Assembly (NCBI RefSeq): GCF_004138335.1
Contig: NZ_RYFW01000001.1
Coordinates: 3,059,244-3,123,243 of the forward strand
DNA: 64,000 nt
Direction of reading: 5' to 3'
Source: Peristeroidobacter agariperforans
GTDB lineage: Bacteria; Pseudomonadota; Gammaproteobacteria; Steroidobacterales; Steroidobacteraceae
In this document: piece after piece, positions 51,199 to 60,284 of the stretch
How the letters are laid out: each line of letters starts with the position of its first letter
Numbering within the stretch: the stretch's first letter is position 1
Notes under the pieces: generated by a model
What the model saw: the letters and a program-made list of their open reading frames with translations, nothing else
Told to the model about the DNA's origin: nothing
Databases searched by the model: none
Position numbers and translations under genes: made by a program

Positions 51199-52014
51199 AT
51201 GCGCAGGTCGATCGGATTTCTCATGCTCGTTTGTCTCGCCGCCGGCGCGCTTGCGTCATCGGATCGAGAGGTCGAGGTGCTGGCTCGGGCCCGACAGTTG
51301 CAATTGCAGTTCCGACAGGGGAATCTGCAGTCGGTCGATCCGCTGCTGAAGGACCTCGAAACTGCGGTCGCGCAATCGCCCAACAGCGCGGATCTGTGGG
51401 AAGCGCTCGGCAATGCCTATATGTCACAACAAGGCCTGTTGTATCAGTCGCAGCCAGATCCAGATGTGCTCGTCGGAGTGGGCGAACGGGCGCGCGACGC
51501 CTATGCACGCGCCCTCGCATTAGATAAGAAGAATGCGCTGTTACTGGCCAGTCACGGCATGGCGGGAATGTCGATTGCCTCGCTAAAGCAGGATCCGTCG
51601 GGGCTGAAGGTCGCGATCGAGGAGATGAACTCCGCGGTTCGTGAGGCGCCAAAGTCAACGCCCGTTCGGTTGACGCGCGGATTTACGATCATTCATTTGC
51701 CCATCGGCTTACGCGATACCGCAGCCGTTACGGCGGACTTGAAGTTTGTAATGGACGCCACGACACGCCGGCGCCCCGAGGATGTTCTGCACGTACTGCT
51801 TGGAGATGTATATGTGGAAACTGGCCAGCTCGAAAAGGCGCGACGGGAGTACGAGCAAGTAACTGGCGCCTCCAGTTTCGCGGCGGAACAGTCGCGCGCT
51901 CGGCTCGAAGATCTGAAGAAGGGTGCAGCGGTATCGCCCGCTGCAATTGCCCAGGTACGCTCAGGCACCGGTTCCAGATGCGCGATGTGTCACGCGCCCG
52001 GCGCCGACAACTGA
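51199..52014 (+). CDS. Exported TPR protein ending in a CxxCH haem motif
   Basis: A 271-residue protein with a signal peptide ending GALASSD and TPR-type helices (ADLWEALGNAYMSQQG, ARDAYARALALDKKNALLLA, LLGDVYVETGQLEKARREYEQV). At the very C-terminus Cys261-Ala-Met-Cys264-His265 forms a c-type cytochrome motif followed by only six residues, too few for a normal cytochrome fold. It may bind haem as a redox or gas sensor, or the motif may bind metal. GAGGGAC precedes the ATG. One base separates it from the sensor kinase gene, so it is probably part of that signalling unit. Confidence 0.78.
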   Translation: MRRSIGFLMLVCLAAGALASSDREVEVLARARQLQLQFRQGNLQSVDPLLKDLETAVAQSPNSADLWEALGNAYMSQQGLLYQSQPDPDVLVGVGERARDAYARALALDKKNALLLASHGMAGMSIASLKQDPSGLKVAIEEMNSAVREAPKSTPVRLTRGFTIIHLPIGLRDTAAVTADLKFVMDATTRRRPEDVLHVLLGDVYVETGQLEKARREYEQVTGASSFAAEQSRARLEDLKKGAAVSPAAIAQVRSGTGSRCAMCHAPGADN

Positions 52015-52015
52015 T

Positions 52016-53878
52016 ATGGAGAATGAGCTGACTTACTCAGCGCTTCAGGCCATCGGGATGGCAACCGGTGCTGCGCTTTGCGCGTCGTTGGGGCTCATGC
52101 AATTTCGAGTCGATCGGGCCACCGGCGGCCCCAGCGGATATCAGCTGTTGTGGGTCGTCGGGGTCATCTGGACGCTCGGCAGGTTCTTGCGATACACGCT
52201 GCAGCTCGCGGGATGGGATGCGGAAGCAAACAGCGTGCGCTTTGCCGAAGCGCTGGCATGGAGTTGCACGATACTCGGTCCGATCGCGATCGGCCGTCTC
52301 CTGCAGGCACGGCTTGGAACGACGAGCCGCCTGGCTCGCGCCTTCCTGGGATTCACCGGCGTCGCATCCATCCTGAACCTGAGTCTGTTCGCATGGGTTG
52401 GAACGACTCACGGGTTCGATCTCGATGCCAGCTGGTATCCAGAGGCGTCGCTCTATGTCGCCCTGATCGTGACCGCAGTCGCGCTGATTCTCTATCGCTT
52501 CGGCCGGCAAAGGATCGACTCCGAGCTGGCAGGATCGGGGCCGAGCTGGTTTGGACGCGGCGCGGTCCTGCTCGCGGTCTTGCAAGTGAGCGCGGCATTG
52601 CTGACCCTGAGAAATTCGTGGCTGCCCGCCGGCGTGCACGCCACGTTGAGTCTGATCGGGGAGCATTGGGCAATTCCCTGGTCGATACTCATTGCAGTCT
52701 CACTGGCCCAGATCCACTACGCCGATGTCGTCCTCAAGCGCAGCCTCTGGCTGCTCGCGAGCGTGTCGATTGCGGCGTTGGCCAGCACCTTCGTGTTCAA
52801 TGTGCCGCCGGGATTCATGCTGGTCGTCGCGACGCTGGGTTGTGCCGCTTTGATGCTGAGTGCACCGTTCCTCATACGTGCGCTGAACTTGCTGGTGGAT
52901 CGCGTCTACCTGAATCGTGCGGATTACCTCGCAGCTGCAAGCCTCTTCGAAGAGTCGGTGCGGCGAGTCTACGATCGGGAAGAGTTGTTCGATGCCGCGT
53001 TGCTCGCTGTCCGTTCGACGCTGCGCATCGGTGCGCGCTGGGTGCCGGTCGCCCATGTGTCCGCAGCCCCGGCGAACGCTCTCGCCTCGATCCCGGTTGA
53101 AACAGAAAACGGCCCCGGATATCGCCTCGAAGTCTCCGCCAGCCATCAGGCGCGTACCTTGATGGCCGACGAGCTCGGCTATTTGATTGCCATCGGTACG
53201 CACGTGAGTCGCCGCTTGGATGCCATCTACTTCGAGCAGGAGCAGCGCGCCCTGCACGTACGAGAGGAGCGGCTCAAACGACTGTTGACCGAAGCTGAGT
53301 TGAAGGCGCTGCGGACACAGGTGGATCCGCACTTTCTGTTCAATACGCTCAATACCATCGCCGACCTCATCGGCTCCCAGCCGCTGCGAGCCGAGCGCAT
53401 GACGGAGCGTCTCGCCGAATGTTTCAGGTACGCGTTGTCCAGGCATGCGCGGGAGCTGTCGACATTGGATGATGAGCTCGAGTTCGCCCGTCACTATCTC
53501 GACATCGAGCAGGAGCGCTTTGGAGATCGCCTGCGAGTTCAACTCTCACGCGGCGATGCTCGGGGCAACGAGTCCGTACCTTCACTGTTGCTCCAACCGC
53601 TGCTGGAAAATGCCATCAGACATGGGCTCGCACCGCTGCGCGAGGGAGGCTGCATCAGTGTGGCCGCGAAGCGTGAGGGCGAATACTTGCGAGTCCAGGT
53701 GGATGACGACGGCGTGGGCTTGCGGCCGGACTTCCAGGAGCGATTCGGTGTCGGTCTGCGGAACGTGACAGAGCGTCTGCATGCGCTATATGCGGAAGCC
53801 GCCAAGTTCGCAATTGGCCGTCGAGCTGACGGACGCGGAACGTCAGTGACCATCAGGGTGCCGCTGCATGGAAATTAG
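52016..53878 (+). CDS. LytS/YehU-type membrane sensor histidine kinase
   Basis: A 620-residue sensor kinase. About eight or nine membrane helices fill residues 10-300. A cytoplasmic linker (GAF-like, about 315-415) precedes the His_kinase domain with the phospho-acceptor His439 in DPHFLFNTLNTIADL, and the ATPase domain with LLLQPLLENAIRHGL, DDDGVGL and GVGLRNVTERL. It would phosphorylate the LytTR regulator encoded next, whose gene overlaps its end by 11 nt. The preceding TPR/haem-motif protein may modulate it. Confidence 0.9.
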   Translation: MENELTYSALQAIGMATGAALCASLGLMQFRVDRATGGPSGYQLLWVVGVIWTLGRFLRYTLQLAGWDAEANSVRFAEALAWSCTILGPIAIGRLLQARLGTTSRLARAFLGFTGVASILNLSLFAWVGTTHGFDLDASWYPEASLYVALIVTAVALILYRFGRQRIDSELAGSGPSWFGRGAVLLAVLQVSAALLTLRNSWLPAGVHATLSLIGEHWAIPWSILIAVSLAQIHYADVVLKRSLWLLASVSIAALASTFVFNVPPGFMLVVATLGCAALMLSAPFLIRALNLLVDRVYLNRADYLAAASLFEESVRRVYDREELFDAALLAVRSTLRIGARWVPVAHVSAAPANALASIPVETENGPGYRLEVSASHQARTLMADELGYLIAIGTHVSRRLDAIYFEQEQRALHVREERLKRLLTEAELKALRTQVDPHFLFNTLNTIADLIGSQPLRAERMTERLAECFRYALSRHARELSTLDDELEFARHYLDIEQERFGDRLRVQLSRGDARGNESVPSLLLQPLLENAIRHGLAPLREGGCISVAAKREGEYLRVQVDDDGVGLRPDFQERFGVGLRNVTERLHALYAEAAKFAIGRRADGRGTSVTIRVPLHGN

Positions 53879-54629
53879 AGCGCTCATCGCCGACGACGAA
53901 GCGGCTGCGCGATCGCGCTTGCGTAAGCTGCTCGCCTCGTATCCCAGCATCGTGATCGAAGCGGAAGCGCATGATGGTCTCGCCACTTTGGAGGCGATCC
54001 AGCGTTGCCGGCCGCAGGTGGTGTTCCTCGACGTGCAGATGCCGGGTCTGAATGGTTTCGAGGTGGTTCAGGCCTCGCCGCCGGAAGAATTGCCGCTGAT
54101 CGTGTTCGTGACGGCCTATGACGAATATGCTTTGGCGGCCTTCGACGCCAATGCGGTGGCCTACTTGCTAAAGCCAGTCGCGCCATCGCGCCTGCAGGCC
54201 GTAGTAGCGCGGCTCGAACAACTCGTCCCGAAGCCGGCCGAAGTCGCGCAACAGGTCATTCGAACCAGCACCGTTGCGCGATCGCAGCCGCAGCCGCTGC
54301 ACCACGTGCTGGCCATTCAGCGCGATCGCTACTTGCTGATCCCGCTGGCCGAGATCTGCTTCTTTCGCGTCGAGGACGGCGTCACGAAGGTGAAGACCTG
54401 CGACGCCTGGTATCGCACCAACTATGCGATCGGCGACCTCGAGGCGAGGTTGTCGAGCCCGCCGTTCTTTCGCGCGCACCGCTCGGTCATCGCCAATCTC
54501 GACCGGGTTGCGGCGATCAGCCCGATGTTCAAAGGGTCGTTGCTGCTCACGATGAAGGATGCTCAGCAAAGCGAGATTCAAGTCAGCGAACGCCAGTCGA
54601 CGCGGGTCCGTGAGCTGCTTCAGCTGTAA
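53868..54629 (+). CDS. LytTR-family response regulator
   Basis: A 253-residue transcription factor. The receiver domain has acidic Asp9-Asp10 (ADDEAAAR), phospho-acceptor Asp55 (VVFLDVQMPG), Thr in FVTAYDEYA and Lys in YLLKPV. A linker (about 120-145) leads to the LytTR DNA-binding domain (HHVLAIQRDRYLLIPLAEICFFRVEDG, FFRAHRSVIANLDRV). Its start overlaps the kinase gene by 11 nt, giving a coupled two-component pair. Targets cannot be named from the sequence. Confidence 0.93.
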   Translation: MEIRALIADDEAAARSRLRKLLASYPSIVIEAEAHDGLATLEAIQRCRPQVVFLDVQMPGLNGFEVVQASPPEELPLIVFVTAYDEYALAAFDANAVAYLLKPVAPSRLQAVVARLEQLVPKPAEVAQQVIRTSTVARSQPQPLHHVLAIQRDRYLLIPLAEICFFRVEDGVTKVKTCDAWYRTNYAIGDLEARLSSPPFFRAHRSVIANLDRVAAISPMFKGSLLLTMKDAQQSEIQVSERQSTRVRELLQL

Positions 54630-54659
54630 ACGCTCCGGCGGGAACGGGGCGCCGACCCG

Positions 54660-54674
54660 TGACATCGAATGTCA
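54660..54674. promoter_or_regulatory. Palindrome TGACAT-CGA-ATGTCA before the DUF4142 gene
   Basis: Perfect 6-bp arms with a 3-nt centre lie 30-45 nt upstream of the DUF4142 ATG and just after the LytTR regulator gene. It could be an operator for the DUF4142-sigma operon. LytTR proteins normally bind direct repeats, so that regulator is not the obvious binder. Confidence 0.4.
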
Positions 54675-54704
54675 TGTACGGCCCCTCAACTCAGGAGCGA
54701 TGAA

Positions 54705-55238
54705 ATGAACAACTGGCTTACTGCGCTCGGTGCGACGCTGGCGCTCGTTGCGTGCGACGCCGGAGCGGCGAATGCCGGTCCGTCGGATGCGCAGATTGCC
54801 GACATCGTGGTGACTGCGAACCAGGTCGATATCGACGCGGGCAAGCTGGCCGAAGCCCGCACTCAATCCAAGGACGTCAAAGCCTTTGCGCAACGCATGG
54901 TCATGGATCATGGCGGCGTGAATCAATCCGCCGTCGAGCTGGTCAGGAAACTTCAGGTCACGCCGGAGCCGAACGACACCAGCAAGAGTCTGCAGAAGGG
55001 CGGCGATGCCAATCTTGCGGCGCTGAAAAAGCTGAGTGGCGCCGCGTTCGACAAAGCCTACATCGACCATGAAGTCACTTATCATCAGGCCGTGCTGGAC
55101 GCGCTCGACCAGACACTGATTCCCAGCGCGCAGAACGCCGAGTTGAAAGCACTGCTCGTCAAGGTGCGTCCCGCGTTCGTCGCGCATCGGGAACATGCGA
55201 AGCACTTGCAGGCTTCATTGGGTAAGGTCGGAAGCTGA
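54705..55238 (+). CDS. DUF4142 (ferritin-like) exported protein
   Basis: A 177-residue exported protein. After a signal (a possible lipobox at LVACDAG) come the helices of DUF4142: IADIVVTANQVDIDAGKLAEAR, VKAFAQRMVMDHGGVN and AYIDHEVTYHQAVLDALD. The family has a four-helix ferritin-like bundle; the His and Glu residues in MDHGG and DHEVTYH may bind metal. AGGAG precedes the ATG. It precedes the ECF sigma gene by 22 nt, suggesting a shared envelope-stress operon. Confidence 0.88.
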   Translation: MNNWLTALGATLALVACDAGAANAGPSDAQIADIVVTANQVDIDAGKLAEARTQSKDVKAFAQRMVMDHGGVNQSAVELVRKLQVTPEPNDTSKSLQKGGDANLAALKKLSGAAFDKAYIDHEVTYHQAVLDALDQTLIPSAQNAELKALLVKVRPAFVAHREHAKHLQASLGKVGS

Positions 55239-55260
55239 TCGCCGCCACGGTGGATAGTCC

Positions 55261-55935
55261 ATGACGACCGATATCGCACCCTCGCTGCCGACGGAAGAGG
55301 ATGACCTGTCGATAGCGCGTCGGATCGCCGCAGGCGACCAGGTCGCCTTCGAGCGGCTGATGCGTCGCTACAACCGTCGTCTTTATCGACTCGCGAGGGC
55401 TGTGCTCAAAGATGCCGCCGAAGCAGACGATGTGCTGCAGGATGCATATCTGTCGGCTTATCGGTCGTTGCGGCAGTTCCGCGGGGACGCGGCACTGTCC
55501 ACCTGGCTGTCGCGTCTGGTTCTGAATGAATGCTCGGGGCGCTTGCGCCGTCACAACCGCCGCCAGAACGTGGTTCCCATGGTCAGCTCAACCAACCGAC
55601 CCGAGGTCGATATCGTGCCCGCACAGGATTTGGAGCGGCCCGACCAGGCGACCGGTCGGGCGCAGATTCGGGATCTGCTCGAACACAAGCTCGATGAGCT
55701 GCCGGAGCCGTTCCGTTTGGTCTTCGTGATGCGCTCTGTCGAAGAGCTCAGCGTCCAGGACACGGCACAGATTCTCGGCATTCCTGAAGACACCGTGCGC
55801 AGCCGCCACTTCCGTGCACGCAGTCTGTTGCGCGACTCGCTGGCGCAGGAAATCGATCTGGCCGAGCGAGACCTGTTCGAATTCGGCGGTAAGCATTGTG
55901 ATGGCGTGATCGCCCGAGTCTTCGCTCGTTTATAA
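55261..55935 (+). CDS. ECF sigma factor (RpoE-like) downstream of DUF4142
   Basis: A 224-residue sigma factor. Region 2: FERLMRRYNRRLYRLARAVLKDAAEADDVLQDAYLSAYRSL, with the usual acidic patch, and FRGDAALSTWLSRLVLNECSG; region 4: LPEPFRLVFVMRSVEELSVQDTAQILGIPEDTVRSRHFRARSLL. A tail GGKHCDGVIARVFARL is shared with a known subgroup that lacks a dedicated anti-sigma gene. None is present beside it here. It is probably co-transcribed with DUF4142. Confidence 0.9.
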   Translation: MTTDIAPSLPTEEDDLSIARRIAAGDQVAFERLMRRYNRRLYRLARAVLKDAAEADDVLQDAYLSAYRSLRQFRGDAALSTWLSRLVLNECSGRLRRHNRRQNVVPMVSSTNRPEVDIVPAQDLERPDQATGRAQIRDLLEHKLDELPEPFRLVFVMRSVEELSVQDTAQILGIPEDTVRSRHFRARSLLRDSLAQEIDLAERDLFEFGGKHCDGVIARVFARL

Positions 55936-55986
55936 GACTACTGCGGGATGAGGCGATCCCTGAGCTGCTGCGCGTGCTGCAGCCAA

Positions 55987-56013
55987 TCAAGTTTCTGGCC
56001 GCGATGCCGTCAA
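55987..56013 (+). promoter_or_regulatory. Sigma-28 (FliA) promoter of the chemoreceptor gene
   Basis: TCAAGTTT (55987-55994), 11 nt, GCCGTCAA (56006-56013). The FliA consensus is TAAAGTTT-N11-GCCGATAA, so 7 of 8 and 6 of 8 positions match with exact spacing. Transcription would begin near 56020, 25-65 nt before the chemoreceptor start. It places the gene in the late flagellar class. Confidence 0.7.
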
Positions 56014-56045
56014 ATTCCAGGTAGACCATTGACGACCGTGCAGCC

Positions 56046-57800
56046 GTGAATCAAAGAGCTTCGACCGCGCCAGATCCTCAGCGAATGAGCCTCAAGCAAA
56101 TGATGCTGATCATGATGATCGGCACAGCCTTCGCGATGCTCGCGCTCGGCTTCTGCATTCAGCGCTTGGGCGCTGCCACCGCCGGCGTCGCGGCCGCGTA
56201 CGAAGTGAGATACAACTCGTACCTGCTCGCGGACGAAATGCGCCAAAGCTCGGACGATCTGACCCGGCTCGCACGTACGTATGTCGTTTCCGGCGAGCGC
56301 AAGTGGAAGGATCAGTATCAGGAAGTCCTCGATATTCGCGCCGGCAAGGTGCCTCGCCCGGCTCAGTATCACAAGGTTTATTGGGACTTCCGCGCGGCGG
56401 ATATTCGCCCGGCGCGCGGCGAAGAGCCTGCAATGGCGTTGACCGATCTGATGAAGCGCGCCGGATTCACCACCGAGGAGTTCGCCAAGCTCGCCGAGGC
56501 CGAGCGCAACTCGAACGATCTGGTGCGCACCGAAACGCTCGCGATGAGTGCGCTCGAGGGCGGTAACCCTGCCGATCGCGCCAACGCTCAGGCGCTGATG
56601 CACGACGAGAACTATCACAAGTTCAAAGCGAAGATCATGGAGCCGGTCAACGAGTTCTTCGACGCCGTGGATCGGCGCACGCAGGGCTCGATCGAAGCGG
56701 CTGAAAACAACAAGACGTTCTGGTACACGATGCTGGTGGCGATCGCATTGGCGACGGTGGTGCTGCTCGTGACTTCGCTTTGGCTCGCCTATCGTCAGCT
56801 CGCGAGGTCGCTCACCGAGGCGGTGCGTGTCTCCGGCGCGATTGCGGCCGGGCGTCTGAATATTCAGGTCGCCCCGAGCGGGCCGCGCGAGGTCGCAGCG
56901 CTGCTCGGTGCGATGGCCGACATGCGAGCGCGGCTCGTGAGCGTCGTGTCCAATGTTCGGAAAAATGCGGATTCAGTCGCCGTGGCGTGCGGCCACATTG
57001 CGCAGGGGAATGCAGATCTGAGCGCGCGCACGCAAGAGCAGGCGAGCGCGCTCGAGCAGACTGCCTCCTCCATGGAAGAGCTCAGCGCCACCGTTCATCG
57101 CAACTCCGACAATGCCACGCAGGCGGATCAGCTCACTCGTGGCGCGAGCACGATTGCTGCTCGCGGCGGCGAGGTGGTCGGCAAGGTCGTGGAGACGATG
57201 CAAGGGATCACCGAGAGCTCGCACAAGATCGCCGATATTATCGGCGTGATCGACAGCATCGCCTTCCAAACAAACCTGCTGGCGCTGAACGCAGCCGTCG
57301 AAGCGGCACGCGCGGGAGAGCAAGGTCGCGGCTTCGCCGTCGTAGCGGCCGAGGTTCGCCAGCTGGCTCAGCGCAGCGCCGACGCGGCCAAGCAGATCCG
57401 AACGCTCATTCTCGACAGCGTGGGGCGCGTCGAGCAGGGCAGCGCATTCGTCGATCAGGCCGGCGCGACCATGACGGAGCTGCTGGCCGCCATCAAGCGG
57501 GTTACCGACATCACCGGTGAGATCAGCGCTGCCAGCTCCGAACAGAGCTCGGGAGTGACTCAGATCAGCCATGCCGTTGCCCAGATGGATAGCGTCACGC
57601 AGCAGAACGCGGCGCTGGTCGAGCAATCGGCGGCTGCCGCCGAGATGCTCGAACAGCAGGGCCGCGAACTGGTCGCCGCGGTCGCGGTGTTCCAGCTCTC
57701 CGACTCGGACGAGCATGCGCAGTTGGAACGCGTTCACTCGAACAGGAGTATTGGCAGCGCATCCAGAACGTCGTCAGTCGAATTCGATGTCGCAGCCTGA
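56046..57800 (+). CDS. Methyl-accepting chemotaxis protein
   Basis: A 584-residue chemoreceptor. Helix 1 (about 18-40, LIMMIGTAFAMLALGF), a periplasmic sensing part of about 165 residues without a recognised named domain, helix 2 (about 228-248), HAMP (ARSLTEAVRVSGAIAAGRL) and the signalling domain with the hairpin tip DSIAFQTNLLALNAAVEAARAGEQGRGFAVVA. No C-terminal CheR pentapeptide is evident (ends EFDVAA). GTG 56046 and ATG 56085 are both possible starts; neither has a strong ribosome site. It follows a FliA-type promoter. Confidence 0.9.
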   Translation: MNQRASTAPDPQRMSLKQMMLIMMIGTAFAMLALGFCIQRLGAATAGVAAAYEVRYNSYLLADEMRQSSDDLTRLARTYVVSGERKWKDQYQEVLDIRAGKVPRPAQYHKVYWDFRAADIRPARGEEPAMALTDLMKRAGFTTEEFAKLAEAERNSNDLVRTETLAMSALEGGNPADRANAQALMHDENYHKFKAKIMEPVNEFFDAVDRRTQGSIEAAENNKTFWYTMLVAIALATVVLLVTSLWLAYRQLARSLTEAVRVSGAIAAGRLNIQVAPSGPREVAALLGAMADMRARLVSVVSNVRKNADSVAVACGHIAQGNADLSARTQEQASALEQTASSMEELSATVHRNSDNATQADQLTRGASTIAARGGEVVGKVVETMQGITESSHKIADIIGVIDSIAFQTNLLALNAAVEAARAGEQGRGFAVVAAEVRQLAQRSADAAKQIRTLILDSVGRVEQGSAFVDQAGATMTELLAAIKRVTDITGEISAASSEQSSGVTQISHAVAQMDSVTQQNAALVEQSAAAAEMLEQQGRELVAAVAVFQLSDSDEHAQLERVHSNRSIGSASRTSSVEFDVAA

Positions 57801-57817
57801 CGCCCGCTTCGGCGCTT

Positions 57818-58741
57818 TTAGCGATTGAAGGGTTCGGCTTTCGAATCCGGCCGGAAGCGCATCGCCAGCAATAACACCGCGATGGACGCGGGCAGCCAGA
57901 ACAGATCGGTCGGCGTTGGCCGGCGCCGTGCATAGCGCTGATCGCGCAGGGTTTCACTCAGCGATGCAGGGCCAGTCAGGCGCGCGTAGTTGAAGCCGAC
58001 CTGGTCCGCGAGCGCTCGCAGGTGCGGCTCGCGAAGCCCGGACAGATGTTCGATGGGAGGCGCGTTGTTATCGCCGAAGGCGGTCGGCTGGATGACCTCG
58101 TCGGCGCGCCAGAAACCCTGCCGGTGTCCCTCCTCATCGATTCTCGGGATCGGGCTGGGTGCGTCGGCGCCCGCGCCGATGAGCCAGCCGCGGATCGAAT
58201 GTTTCTGCAGATCCTCTAACACACGGGGCGGATAAGCCGGATCGAGCAGCGGCGCTTCCTGGCCGTCGCTGATGAAGACGATGTCGGGATGAGTGTCCGC
58301 AGCCAGCTGGGTTTCTTGCGCGGCCAGCACCGACCAGTACACGCCCTTGGTGATCTCGCTCGCATTGGACCAGCGCATGCGGCCATCGATCTGTTCGAGC
58401 GAGGCCAGCAAATCGTTGTAGTACGCGCAGACTTCGACGGGCGCGAGCAGCGGGATGGTTCGATATCCGGTGAATGCAGCCCAGCCGACGCGAGAGCCGC
58501 ACGGCATTGCTCGCAACATGCGGCGAGCAGACTCGTGTGCAAAGGCAAGGCGGCTGACCGGCGCTCCGTCGAGCTCGTAGTCTTCGACGTTCATGCTCTG
58601 GCTGATATCGAAGACCAGCAGGTAATCGTAGGTATCGTGCGGCAGGTCGACGGGCGGAATGACGATCGCCGCCAGCAGTAGCACTAGCGCGAGCGCGATG
58701 GTCCTTGAATCCTTGTCTACTGACAGGCGCAGCGATCTCAT
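57818..58741 (-). CDS. MxaL-like VWA-domain protein
   Basis: A 307-residue membrane-anchored protein with a von Willebrand A domain. N-terminal helix (LALVLLLAAIVIPPV), MIDAS motif DISQS in YLLVFDISQSMNV, IVFISDGQEAP later, and a C-terminal helix (WLPASIAVLLLAMRF). In methylotrophs MxaL helps insert calcium into PQQ methanol dehydrogenase. It is the last gene of the operon, overlapping the TPR gene by 4 nt. Assignment rests on gene order as well as domain. Confidence 0.78.
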   Translation of the reverse strand: MRSLRLSVDKDSRTIALALVLLLAAIVIPPVDLPHDTYDYLLVFDISQSMNVEDYELDGAPVSRLAFAHESARRMLRAMPCGSRVGWAAFTGYRTIPLLAPVEVCAYYNDLLASLEQIDGRMRWSNASEITKGVYWSVLAAQETQLAADTHPDIVFISDGQEAPLLDPAYPPRVLEDLQKHSIRGWLIGAGADAPSPIPRIDEEGHRQGFWRADEVIQPTAFGDNNAPPIEHLSGLREPHLRALADQVGFNYARLTGPASLSETLRDQRYARRRPTPTDLFWLPASIAVLLLAMRFRPDSKAEPFNR

Positions 58742-59274
58742 GGAAGGTCGATCCTCACCCCTTGCAGGGTGCTCGTGCTTTGCTCCCTCTCCGGCGGCTC
58801 TTCCTTCTCTTCGATCTGCTGCTCGAGTTCCGGCGCCAGCTGCAGCGCGCGCGAAAGGTTGTATCGGGCATCCCAGTGCGCCGGCTCGTTGCGCAAGACG
58901 TCTCGATAACGCTGTTTCGCGAGCTCGATGAGGGGCAGCGATCTGAACGCTTCGCTGGCGCCATTCGCCAGCGCATCGCGCATGTACAGGTTGCCCAGAT
59001 TATAGGCCGCAGCCCGACCCAGATCGCGGCGGTCGCCCTCGATCAGCGCTTTGTATGCTTTTACCGCTGCCTCGGACTCACCGGCGCGGGCAAAGGCAAG
59101 CGCACGCGCAAAGCGGGCTTCCGGAACCGATGCTTCGAAATCCGAAACGCGCGCGCTCGTGATCGCCGCGTTCGTGCGTTTGATCCGGTCGAGGCGAAGC
59201 GCGTGATGGGCGGCCAGGCTTCCGCACGCGAGCGCGACTGCGGCGAACGCGCCGTGAACGATCGATCGTTTCAT
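58738..59274 (-). CDS. MxaK-like small exported TPR protein
   Basis: A 178-residue protein with one N-terminal membrane or signal helix (IVHGAFAAVALACGSLAAHHAL) and TPR-like helices (EARFARALAFARAGESEAAVKAY, AAAYNLGNLYMRDAL, HWDARYNLSRALQLAPELEQQIEE). The length and position between two VWA genes match MxaK. The start at 59274 is preferred because it overlaps the upstream stop by 4 nt, like the other junctions in the operon. Confidence 0.75.
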   Translation of the reverse strand: MKRSIVHGAFAAVALACGSLAAHHALRLDRIKRTNAAITSARVSDFEASVPEARFARALAFARAGESEAAVKAYKALIEGDRRDLGRAAAYNLGNLYMRDALANGASEAFRSLPLIELAKQRYRDVLRNEPAHWDARYNLSRALQLAPELEQQIEEKEEPPEREQSTSTLQGVRIDLP

Positions 59275-60284
59275 GGCAGGCTCCGCAGTAACATGGATCG
59301 ATACAACAGCAGCATCGCGCACGAGAACGCGGCAACGGCGAGAAACACACGGCTATAGTCCTGGCGCGGAATCTGCTCCAAAAAGTCCAACGGCAGGTTC
59401 TGTTGCCGCTCGACGTCGGCGACTGCTCGCGAGAGCTCCCCAGGATCTTCGGCCTGATACACGCGATACGGTGTTTGTAACGTCCGGAAGAAGCGGTGCA
59501 GGGCCATCTCGGGGGCGTTCTCCCAACGCGGCTCGGTCGAATCGAGTTTGGCGCTGTTGTAGGAGCGCAGATAGATCCAGTAGAGCGCGATACGATTGCG
59601 CGCGAGCCCGAAGCGGATCCGCTGCATGGTCTCAGCGTCCAGATGCGCGCCGCCGTCCGACACCAACAACATGATGCGACTGCCCGAGTAAGCGCGTTGG
59701 TCGAATTGGGCGATGGCGGCGATGAGTCCGCGACCCACTTCCGTATCGGCCAACCCACGGCCAATGGCGCCGGCCGCAATGCCTGCTTGCATGACCGCAT
59801 CGTGCTGGGTGAACGGCACGACACCCAGCGGTCGATTGCTGAAATACATCAGTGAGAAACGATCGTCGGGACGTCGGCTGACGAACTGTGACAAGAGCTC
59901 ACGTGCCACCTGGGCCTTTTGCGGGCCCTTTGCGAGGTGATACAGCAAGTTGGCCGGATCGATCTCTCGCCAGTTTGCCGGCAGCATCCGATCGTCCATG
60001 CTGCGACTCCGATCCAGGAGCACGAGGATCTCCGCGCCTTTGCCAGTCCGCTGAACTTGTGTCTGCGGGCGTCCCGGCTGAGCGAGCGCCAGTATGCTGC
60101 TCGCCAGAGCGAGGACCGCGAACACGGGCCACAGCCAGCCGATGATTTGACCGACACGATCGGGCGGCAGCCAGGCGAGGGACGGAAACGCGAGTGTGTC
60201 ACGGCGCCTGCGTAACAAGGGCAGCAGTGCAAGCGGCAGGAGTGCCAGCGCCCAGGGATGCTCGAAGGCGATCGAGCTGCTCAT
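59271..60284 (-). CDS. MxaC-like VWA-domain protein
   Basis: A 337-residue membrane protein. N-terminal helix pair typical of BatA/MxaC (HPWALALLPLALLPLLRRR, WLWPVFAVLALASSILALAQPGRP) precedes a VWA domain with MIDAS DRSRS in ILVLLDRSRSMDD and MLLVSDGGAHLD. A C-terminal helix (VFLAVAAFSCAMLLLYRSM) closes it. It is coupled by 4-nt overlaps to both neighbours. The VWA domain probably binds a divalent ion and partner protein during enzyme maturation. Confidence 0.8.
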   Translation of the reverse strand: MSSSIAFEHPWALALLPLALLPLLRRRRDTLAFPSLAWLPPDRVGQIIGWLWPVFAVLALASSILALAQPGRPQTQVQRTGKGAEILVLLDRSRSMDDRMLPANWREIDPANLLYHLAKGPQKAQVARELLSQFVSRRPDDRFSLMYFSNRPLGVVPFTQHDAVMQAGIAAGAIGRGLADTEVGRGLIAAIAQFDQRAYSGSRIMLLVSDGGAHLDAETMQRIRFGLARNRIALYWIYLRSYNSAKLDSTEPRWENAPEMALHRFFRTLQTPYRVYQAEDPGELSRAVADVERQQNLPLDFLEQIPRQDYSRVFLAVAAFSCAMLLLYRSMLLRSLP

